From Bacteroidales bacterium (GTDB lineage Bacteria; Bacteroidota; Bacteroidia; Bacteroidales; JAADJA01), in NCBI GenBank assembly GCA_016933115.1, contig JAFGBL010000172.1, positions 1 to 64,000 on the forward strand: a stretch of DNA of 64,000 nucleotides, written 5' to 3'. The notes beneath the pieces were generated by a model. The model saw only the letters and a program-made list of their open reading frames with translations. It did not search any database and was not told where the DNA came from. Shown piece after piece: positions 58,221 through 64,000 of the stretch (its first letter is position 1; the number at the start of each line of letters is the position of its first letter). A program made the position numbers and the translations under genes.

Positions 58221-58684
58221 TACACTTCCTTGTTTTTCAGATTTTCGATGATCTCAACCAGCGACTGTTCGGTGACCTTTGCATGAAAATTCCCATTGAT
58301 GTTGATAACGGGAGCCAATCCGCAGGCCCCGATACAAGCCACCACTTCGATGCTGAACATACCGTCGCGGGTCGTTTGACCTGCCTTTGCTTTGAGTAAT
58401 TTTTCGAGTTTATCCAGTACGGTTGCCGATCCAAGCACATGACATGCTGTTCCGCGGCACACCTGGATGTGGTATTTACCTTTGGGTTCGAACCTGAACT
58501 GGTTGTAAAAGGTCGCAACGCCATAGATCTTGCTGGTTGGGATACCCAGCCTCCTACCCACTTCAGCAATCGCACGCTGAGAGAGAAACCCTTCATTTTC
58601 CTGTATTTCCTGAAGAATGGGTATCAGGCTGTCGCGTTTTGCGTCTCCTCTTGCTTCCAGTATTTCCGCTATCCCTTTTTTCAT
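58220..58684 (-). CDS. hydC: hydrogenase subunit HydC (NuoE-like)
   Basis: A 154-residue thioredoxin-like [2Fe-2S] protein with CRGTACHVLG and CIGACGLAPV giving the four cluster ligands. It passes electrons within the HydABC complex. The helical N-terminus (EILEARGDAKRDSLIPILQEIQ) is of the NuoE type. It starts 41 bases after the receiver gene and is coupled to hydB by a one-base overlap. Confidence 0.94.
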   Translation of the reverse strand: MKKGIAEILEARGDAKRDSLIPILQEIQENEGFLSQRAIAEVGRRLGIPTSKIYGVATFYNQFRFEPKGKYHIQVCRGTACHVLGSATVLDKLEKLLKAKAGQTTRDGMFSIEVVACIGACGLAPVININGNFHAKVTEQSLVEIIENLKNKEV

Positions 58685-58725
58685 TTTTAATGGTTTTTTG
58701 TCTTTAACCCCGGGGTTCCGATCCC

Positions 58726-59244
58726 TTAATTTGAGTGGAAACTTACCTTTTTGCCAAGCAGTTCTTTGATCTCGGGTAAAAGTTTTTTCGAGTCAACGGG
58801 CTTTTTCAGGAATCCATCCACCGGCAGCCAGATGGTTTTGCCATCGTCGTTGCGATAATCAATGCCTGCTTTTCCGCTTACGATATCCTTCATGAGGATC
58901 ACCTGCAATTCCTTGTATTTGGGATCCTGACGGAATTCACGTGCCATTTCCCTTACACTTTCCTTGGTGGTGGTGAAAACTTCGATGGAGGTTTGCATCA
59001 GAATAGGCATGTTTCTAAAAGCCTGTTCGTTCACCAGCGCTTCAGCCAGTTCGAAACCTTCGTAATGGGTTGTCATCATCACGTCGAGGATGGCCAGGTC
59101 GGGATGGATTTCACGGGCCAGTTGCAGGCCTTCATCCTTATTGTTTGCCGAAAATACCTCGTAACCTTCATTCTCAAGAATGGTGCTGATTACATTGATG
59201 ATATCGATGTCGTCGTCTACGATTAAAATTTTTTGTGTGTTCAT
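58726..59244 (-). CDS. single-domain response regulator with extended insert
   Basis: A 172-residue receiver: VDDD near 9-12, phospho-acceptor Asp54 (AILDVMM), switch at QTSIE, and Lys in GFLKKPVD. Between the switch and the Lys there is an insert of about 50 residues (FTTTKESVREMAREFRQDPKY and on), much longer than in common receivers. There is no output domain. It directly precedes hydC, so it probably acts by protein contact, perhaps on the hydrogenase or a kinase. The partner kinase is not certain. Confidence 0.85.
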   Translation of the reverse strand: MNTQKILIVDDDIDIINVISTILENEGYEVFSANNKDEGLQLAREIHPDLAILDVMMTTHYEGFELAEALVNEQAFRNMPILMQTSIEVFTTTKESVREMAREFRQDPKYKELQVILMKDIVSGKAGIDYRNDDGKTIWLPVDGFLKKPVDSKKLLPEIKELLGKKVSFHSN

Positions 59245-59269
59245 GATACTGTTTTTTCAGGGTTCATAT

Positions 59270-59707
59270 TTAATTAACTAATGAATGATTATCGAATCTG
59301 AGATTCACTGTTTGCAGGCCGGGCGACAGGTAAAACCTTTCTTCCTTGCTGTTCACGATCTCATGCAACAGGTCATAATTATCGTTTGATTTTGCGAGAT
59401 AACCGCTCACACCGGCTGTGATCATTTTATTGATATAACGCTGGTTTTCGAGTGAAGAAAAAGCGATAAACCGGATGTTTGGAAATTTCCGGTGGCCGAT
59501 CAGTGTAGCTTCAAAGCCGCCCATTCCAGTCATAGCCACATCCAGGAAAACGATGTCGGCTTTTTCATTTTCAAGCAGTTCGAGCAGTTGCAGACCATTT
59601 TCCACCTCTCCAATAATTTTAACATTCCCGATGTTGAGAAGAATTCTTTTCAATCCTTCGCGGAAATATTTATTATTGTCGGCGATTATGATCTTCTGTT
59701 TTTTCAC
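59270..59707 (-). CDS. single-domain response regulator derived from the NarL/LuxR type
   Basis: A 145-residue receiver with phospho-acceptor Asp56 (VFLDVAM) and Lys in GYLAKSND. Its receiver is similar throughout to that of the full-length NarL-type regulator encoded 363 bases upstream (both have GL..IL.., NG.ELLELL, G.EAT and ..NKMI.AG.SG), but the helix-turn-helix is missing; the protein ends in about 15 unrelated residues. The first acidic residue pair is DN rather than DD. It is the first gene after the proposed hydrogenase promoter. Confidence 0.85.
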   Translation of the reverse strand: MKKQKIIIADNNKYFREGLKRILLNIGNVKIIGEVENGLQLLELLENEKADIVFLDVAMTGMGGFEATLIGHRKFPNIRFIAFSSLENQRYINKMITAGVSGYLAKSNDNYDLLHEIVNSKEERFYLSPGLQTVNLRFDNHSLVN

Positions 59708-60070
59708 TTTATCAATTTTGATCCAAAAGTAGCATCTGACCCCCCCCTACACAAGAGCGAAAGACGCAAAGGGAAAACAGGTGAAAATACCTGAGATGAA
59801 ATTCCAATTTTCGTTGTTTCAATTAGTTATATGTGATAATTTGTTAATTGTAAAGCTTTGAATGGGTATTGATAAAATTCCAAAATCCAATAAAAGGGTT
59901 GTTGTTATTCAAATAACAGCAAGGGTGAAATTTTGTATTTTATTTGAAAAAAATGAAAATAAATTTTTAGCAGGTGTTTTACACGGGTGGATGGTTTTGG
60001 AGTTTTACGAAGTAATCGGAAAAACCTATTATCCCCGGTCTGTGGCGAACGCGAACCTAACTGGTCAATT
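59708..60070. other. non-coding region upstream of the hydrogenase operon
   Basis: 363 bases between two minus-strand regulator genes. It holds the candidate operon promoter with a C8 (G8 on the transcribed strand) run at 59740-59747. The rest is AT-rich. A 70-codon plus-strand frame (59862-60074) lacks protein-like features and overlaps the regulator end. Confidence 0.55.
59724..59755 (-). promoter_or_regulatory. candidate promoter of the hydrogenase operon with G8 spacer
   Basis: On the minus strand CTTG (59755-59752), a 20-base spacer containing G8 (59747-59740), then TACTTTTG (59731-59724). The -7 box is an exact TAnnTTTG match; the -33 has one mismatch. The first ATG is 17 bases downstream of the -7 box. 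A homopolymer in the spacer could vary in length during replication. Confidence 0.55.
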
Positions 60071-60706
60071 TTAGTTCACCAACCCATTCTTTATCGCAAA
60101 CATCACCAAATTGGGTGCATTTTTAGCGCCGGTCTTTTCAAACAAGCGGGCACGAAAGCCATCCACAGTGCGGCTGCTGACGCCGAGAAAATTGGCAATC
60201 TCAACATTGGAGTAGCCTTTGCAGATCAACTCCAACACTTCCTGTTCGCGGTCGGTAAGGTTAATTGATGTGTCCTTGTGTTTGGGCTTGAGGTACATAT
60301 TGACAGAACTCATGAACTCTTCGGAAAAATAACTTTCATCTTCGAGCACAAGGTTTATGGCACGCTCAAGTTCTTCTGAAGTAGTTTTTTTAAGGAGAAA
60401 TCCAGATGCGCCCGCTTCGATCATTTTATTGAAATAACTGATCTCCTCGAACATGGTAAGGGCAATGACCTTGATTCCGGGATATTTGGCCGACACTTTT
60501 TTGGTAGCTTCGATGCCGTCCATCACGGGCATTTTGATGTCCATCAAAATTACATCGGCGGGTTGTTTTTTGAGAAGTTCGAGCAATTCATTGCCATTGG
60601 AGGCTTCCCCAACAACTTTTACAAAATCGATCTCATTAAGAATCGTATACAATCCTTTCCTGAAAATAACGTGGTCGTCGACGATGATTATTTTAGCTAT
60701 TTCCAT
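60071..60706 (-). CDS. NarL/LuxR-type response regulator
   Basis: A 211-residue regulator with a receiver (Asp56, VILMDIKMPVMDG; Lys in FLLKKTT) and a C-terminal LuxR-type helix-turn-helix (LTDREQEVLELICKGYSNVEIANFL, SSRTVDGFRARLFEKTG). It overlaps the upstream histidine kinase gene by 14 bases, so the pair forms a two-component system. The nearest genes downstream are the hydrogenase operon, a likely but unproven target. Confidence 0.94.
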   Translation of the reverse strand: MEIAKIIIVDDHVIFRKGLYTILNEIDFVKVVGEASNGNELLELLKKQPADVILMDIKMPVMDGIEATKKVSAKYPGIKVIALTMFEEISYFNKMIEAGASGFLLKKTTSEELERAINLVLEDESYFSEEFMSSVNMYLKPKHKDTSINLTDREQEVLELICKGYSNVEIANFLGVSSRTVDGFRARLFEKTGAKNAPNLVMFAIKNGLVN

Positions 60707-62819
60707 TGTTTAGTTGTTTTGGTTTCAGTTTTAAAGATGCGATCAAAAACATCCCTTCGCCCGGTTTGGTGTTGATGTCCACCGTTCCCTTCACCGATTT
60801 GATCTTGTTTACTATATTATTCAATCCCAATCCCGAATTTTGCTTCATCGCTTCTTCCAAGTCAAAACCGATACCGTCATCGCGGTAATACAAAATTATT
60901 TGATTTTCATAACTTTTCAGTTCAATCTTGATGTTTTTGGCCGATGCATGCCGAATCGTATTGTTGATCAACTCCTTTACTGACTGATAGAGCACAGTCT
61001 CCTCAATACCCCGCTGCTCAATGGTATACTGATAAGTAAACACCTCAATGTTGATCGACTCCGTTTTTTTTATAAAGTTGCAAAAATCATTGACTGCAGC
61101 GGCCAATCCGAAATCCTGCAGAATATTGGGCCGGATGTTGCGTGAGATCGTCCGGGTAGAAGTAATTGCCATATCAACCAGTTCTTCAATGTTTCGCACA
61201 GCTTCTTCTTCATCGATCTTTTTGAAATTTTTCTTTTTCAGAAGATCGGTGTACAATTTAACGGTTGAAAGAATTGGTGCAAGATCATCGTGGAGATCAG
61301 CCGCAAAACGCTTTCTTTCGTTTTCCTCGGTTTGAATAATGGTAGTCAGGATGCGGTCTTCCACTTCCTTGCGCTCGGAAATATCACGGGCAATAGTAAG
61401 AATCATTTTTTCACCTTTGTAGTCAAACACACGGCTTTTCATTTCAACCGGAATGGTTAAACCACTTTTGGATATGATCTCAGATTCATACTGATGTTGG
61501 CCAAATTTTCGGATCCTATTGATGTAAGTATCTACCTTTTGTTTTAACAGCTCAGGTTTGATTTGCCTGATATTCATCTTCATAAATTCCTCACGCGAAT
61601 ATCCAAGGTCATCACAAGCGACCTGGTTCACTTCGATAAAGTTGCCTTCAAAATCGATCACAAAAATATCATCGGAACTATTGTTGAACAGGGTCTGAAA
61701 ATGGCGTTCGGATTGTTCGAGTGCCTGCTGCGTTTGTTTAAGCTTTTTGGAGGAACGTTCAAGTTGCGATAGGAATTTCCTTACATTCTCAGCCGTAATA
61801 AAATATACAAAAACCGATAAGGCAAGAATAATAAAACCTGCAATTATCAGTGAATTATAGATCACCTCGCGAACAAGTGAACCCGTTTCGTCTTTCAGGG
61901 GAACTGCGGCAGCAATGTAGACCTTGAAATCGGGATAATAATCCCATGCAGCGATTTTTTTAATCCTGTCGCGTTTCAAAGTATAAGTCGCTACTCCTGA
62001 AGGTTTTGAAAGAATGGTTTCGATGATCGCCTCATCAGTCCACAATTCGCCGGTAGCGTAGGGATGCACTATGAAACGCCCGGTTTCATCCAACACAAAT
62101 GGGAATCCTTTTTTTCCGATTTTCAGGGAAATGATTTTCTGATGTAACTCTTCAATATCTTTTTCCCTGTCACCTACATATAACATTCCAATAATTTCAT
62201 TTCCTCTATAAATGGGTTCATATGCTGTAATATACCAACTATCAACCACAAAGGCCCTTCCAATGTAGGTTTGACCTTTTTCCACAGTTTTTACAACGGG
62301 TGAATCATTGGGGATAAAAGTGCCAACCGCACGATTGCCATCAGTTTTCATCACGTTGGTCGAAATCCTCATGTATCCGATGTCGATCTTCTGGAAAATA
62401 GTAGCCGTACCTCCCACCAGTTTGTGAATATCATCGACGAAATTATAATTTTGGTATAGAGATTTCCCATTGTATTTCCATACTTTTACCGTTGCGCTGT
62501 GGGTTGAACCCGTGACCTGGTTCAGGACGGGAATCCTTACTGTTTCATTTCCAATGGTGAGTTCTCCGTTATAAAACAACCGGTGGGCGACTTTCAGGTC
62601 TGATTTCACCTTGGCCAGTTTCAGGTCGCGCTCCCGCTCAAACATCTTTTTCAGAGTTTGGACTTCCAGGGTCAAATGCCTTTCAAGTGAGTCATTGATA
62701 TTTTTTTTCAGGTTATTGACAGAAAAAAGTGTTACCGCACTTATTGCTACAACAATTCCAGTTATAATTGGAAGATATAAACGAAACTTTGGTGACAACC
62801 ATTTTTTCTCTTTAAACAT
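60693..62819 (-). CDS. Cache-PAS sensor histidine kinase
   Basis: A 708-residue membrane kinase. Two membrane segments (about residues 13-34 and 322-344) flank a periplasmic Cache domain (Cache3-Cache2 type: VLNQVTGSTHSATVKV, GRAFVVDSWYITAYEPIY, GNEIIGMLYVG). A PAS domain follows (about 371-485) and then a HisKA_3 dimerisation helix with His510 in LHDDLAPILS and a HATPase with NNTIRHASAKN and YRDDGIGFD. It belongs to the NarX/DegS-like kinases that pair with LuxR-type regulators, and the next gene, overlapping by 14 bases, is one. The ligand could be a small organic acid, as for other Cache3 kinases, but that is inference. Confidence 0.92.
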   Translation of the reverse strand: MFKEKKWLSPKFRLYLPIITGIVVAISAVTLFSVNNLKKNINDSLERHLTLEVQTLKKMFERERDLKLAKVKSDLKVAHRLFYNGELTIGNETVRIPVLNQVTGSTHSATVKVWKYNGKSLYQNYNFVDDIHKLVGGTATIFQKIDIGYMRISTNVMKTDGNRAVGTFIPNDSPVVKTVEKGQTYIGRAFVVDSWYITAYEPIYRGNEIIGMLYVGDREKDIEELHQKIISLKIGKKGFPFVLDETGRFIVHPYATGELWTDEAIIETILSKPSGVATYTLKRDRIKKIAAWDYYPDFKVYIAAAVPLKDETGSLVREVIYNSLIIAGFIILALSVFVYFITAENVRKFLSQLERSSKKLKQTQQALEQSERHFQTLFNNSSDDIFVIDFEGNFIEVNQVACDDLGYSREEFMKMNIRQIKPELLKQKVDTYINRIRKFGQHQYESEIISKSGLTIPVEMKSRVFDYKGEKMILTIARDISERKEVEDRILTTIIQTEENERKRFAADLHDDLAPILSTVKLYTDLLKKKNFKKIDEEEAVRNIEELVDMAITSTRTISRNIRPNILQDFGLAAAVNDFCNFIKKTESINIEVFTYQYTIEQRGIEETVLYQSVKELINNTIRHASAKNIKIELKSYENQIILYYRDDGIGFDLEEAMKQNSGLGLNNIVNKIKSVKGTVDINTKPGEGMFLIASLKLKPKQLNNGNS

Positions 62820-63311
62820 TCTACCTGGTATATTTTCAACAAAACTAAAGGAAATTAGAAAGAAATAATAAATATCGGTAGTAAATTAGACCCTTAATGC
62901 ACAGTAAACAATTATTACGGCACTTTAAAATGGCCTGCATTTAAATGATTGTAACCATAGAATCAATAACTCCAATTATTCCCTCGCTAAAAAAGAAAGC
63001 CCAGGCCATTTAGTCATCCACAAACGGGGCTCCCTAATGCCCTGAATTTTTATTCAGGACCAGGTATCCGACACATGGAGCCGGTTATTTACAACTGAAA
63101 AAAATTCAGACTGTGGGTTATGTTGGATAAGGTTGTTGCATCAATGAACACAAAACCATTTAAAATTTCCGGGAATTGTCTTACCAGAGGGCTTCATTCA
63201 AATCACGGGACAACTGGTCATTACTTCTGTGCCGACCGTCAGTAAAACAATGGCCGAACAGAAAAAATTTTTCCGTCCGGCCATTTATAATTATATTTTC
63301 CTTTTCGGAGA
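62820..63311. other. non-coding region with nested inverted repeat and terminator
   Basis: 492 bases. A nested structure lies at 63028-63082 (outer GGCTCC/GGAGCC, inner CCTGAAT/ATTCAGG with a 4-base loop). The terminator of the next gene is at 63249-63285. On the minus strand TAGTTTTG (62847-62840) is a possible -7 box for the sensor kinase. No gene was found. Confidence 0.55.
63249..63285 (-). terminator. hairpin terminator downstream of the 63312 gene
   Basis: AATGGCCG (63249-63256) and CGGCCATT (63278-63285) form an 8-bp stem that extends inward through A/T runs into a long imperfect hairpin. It lies 27 bases after the stop codon of the minus-strand gene. Confidence 0.65.
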
Positions 63312-63779
63312 TTACTTATTTTCTTGAACAAAGGGTATTCCTTCCAGGACTTCCATTCTGATACCAGTTAGTATATAGCCTTCAATTTGGTAAAATTGCG
63401 TGGCAACAATGGCATTGGTAGCCTTTTTGATTTTTTTGTAGTACGTCACAATCAGTTTGTCGGTTGCATTACTCAGCTTGATCACTTCGGCAGTCCATGC
63501 ATCTGCCTGTTCGGCGGTCATGGTATTGTACTGGGTTGCATACTGTTCGAGTAAAGAGATTCGTTTCTTTCCGTTTTCTTTGCGTTCTGCTTCATATTCA
63601 TCGTAGAGGGTCCAGAAAGCTTCATTCTGGGATTCATCAAGGGTAATAAAGTTAGCAACGATGGCCTTTTTTTCCATTCCAAAGGCAGCCTGCATCAGGT
63701 CTACTTCTTCTTTAGCTGATTGCGCAAAACTGCTAAAAGCGATGGCTACCAGAGCCAGTAAAATTGTGATTTTTTTCAT
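63312..63779 (-). CDS. secreted hypothetical protein
   Basis: A 155-residue protein with a signal peptide ending at SSFAQ. The mature part is largely alpha-helical with many charged residues (LYDEYEAERKENGKKRISLLEQY, given here in part) and has a LDESQNEAFW start that resembles the helical repeats of small periplasmic Spy/CpxP-like proteins, but the LTxxQ motif itself is not clear. It follows a partial gene, 44 bases away, on the same strand. The function is unknown. Confidence 0.65.
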   Translation of the reverse strand: MKKITILLALVAIAFSSFAQSAKEEVDLMQAAFGMEKKAIVANFITLDESQNEAFWTLYDEYEAERKENGKKRISLLEQYATQYNTMTAEQADAWTAEVIKLSNATDKLIVTYYKKIKKATNAIVATQFYQIEGYILTGIRMEVLEGIPFVQENK

Positions 63780-63823
63780 TTGTAAGAATTTAAAGTTATT
63801 GATGATTTATTATTTGGTTTCAT

Positions 63824-64000
63824 TTATTTGACAACCGAATCCTGCCCTTTTATAAACCCTTCCTTAATAAGTTCCGATTTGATAACATACAGAATATCGT
63901 CAAGGGTCTTATCGAGTTGTTCTGGATTGAGTGATGCCGTAGTCCCCGACCACAACAATTTATCCGACTCCAGGGAATAGATGCTTGTTTCAACGTAAAA
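63824..64000 (-). CDS. C-terminal part of a hypothetical protein (cut by the window edge)
   Basis: An open minus-strand frame of 58 codons plus stop (TAA at 63826-63824) runs off the right edge, with no ATG inside the window. It reads FYVETSIYSLESDKLLWSG, then TTASLNPEQLDKTLDDIL and a final helix. The pattern of a strand pair followed by LLWSG and a helix resembles the end of small Bacteroidota lipoproteins of the type that carry an OmpA- or TolB-like alpha-beta domain, but I do not recognise it firmly. It lies 44 bases upstream of the secreted hypothetical gene and is probably cotranscribed. Confidence 0.65.
   Translation of the reverse strand, partial: FYVETSIYSLESDKLLWSGTTASLNPEQLDKTLDDILYVIKSELIKEGFIKGQDSVVK

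Noticed and set aside
59862-60074. 70-codon plus-strand frame in the gap before the hydrogenase operon
   Set aside because: No motif, unlikely composition, and its end overlaps the NarL-type regulator gene.
1-64000. tRNA, rRNA, insertion sequence, prophage or riboswitch
   Set aside because: All gaps over about 150 bases were read; none shows a cloverleaf, a transposase, phage genes or a recognisable riboswitch core. A computational scan would be needed to exclude small RNAs.

Overview
The window looks like a chromosomal segment of an anaerobic, fermentative member of the Bacteroidota (probably Bacteroidales-like). Reasons: several genes are preceded by the Bacteroidota promoter pattern TTTG-N(~19)-TAnnTTTG rather than -35/-10 boxes; the suf operon order (sufBCDSE plus a DUF59 gene), a fused SpmAB protein, PorT-like outer-membrane barrels, the long PurC and the PdxB/transketolase pairing all fit that phylum. 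No rRNA, tRNA, CRISPR array, phage or insertion sequence was seen.

Layout. 1-4.3 kb: an aminotransferase and a four-subunit 2-oxoacid:ferredoxin oxidoreductase (order delta-alpha-beta-gamma) closed by a clear terminator. 4.3-9.0 kb: a zinc-ribbon protein, a heme-binding lipoprotein, an outer-membrane barrel, uvrC and thiL. 9.2-16.9 kb: the Fe-S assembly operon sufBCDSE-sufT, then dxs. 17-22.8 kb: a DegT aminotransferase, purC, phoH, a SAM hydrolase, a DUF1801 protein and an SpmAB-type membrane protein. 23-26.6 kb: a three-gene biotin-dependent acyl-CoA carboxylase. 26.6-31.8 kb: an Hpt protein, a sigma-54 activator, a PHP-type membrane protein and a GT39-type glycosyltransferase. 31.9-36.6 kb: infB-nusA-rimP. 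37-41 kb: an outer-membrane protein, transketolase and pdxB. 41.4-46.1 kb: an ECF sigma factor with a putative anti-sigma factor and three envelope proteins, two of them tandem paralogues of a family I do not recognise.

46.1-62.8 kb, all on the minus strand, is a complete [FeFe]-hydrogenase locus. In transcription order it holds: a Cache-PAS histidine kinase and NarL-type regulator; a single-domain receiver; a second receiver; hydC, hydB and hydA (the trimeric, probably electron-bifurcating NADH/ferredoxin hydrogenase); a histidine kinase built on a hydrogenase-like H-cluster domain; another receiver; a receiver-histidine kinase; and the maturases hydG, hydF and hydE. Reduced ferredoxin from the 2-oxoacid oxidoreductase and NADH could be oxidised by HydABC to release H2. 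The hydrogenase-like kinase keeps the H-cluster ligand cysteines but has Asp where the catalytic enzyme has its proton-relay Cys, so it is best read as an H2 or redox sensor. The candidate promoter of this operon has a G8 run in its spacer, which could make it phase variable.

The intergenic regions carry several repeat types: heptanucleotide tandem arrays (18.2 and 54.4 kb), a palindrome that supplies the stop codons of two convergent genes (16.9 kb), a long hairpin repeat with a half copy (51.8 and 49.1 kb), and a cluster of GTAGGTGC palindromes beside a degenerate copy of the 3' end of hydE (46.1-46.6 kb). All functional calls come from reading translated sequence and motifs; no database search was run.
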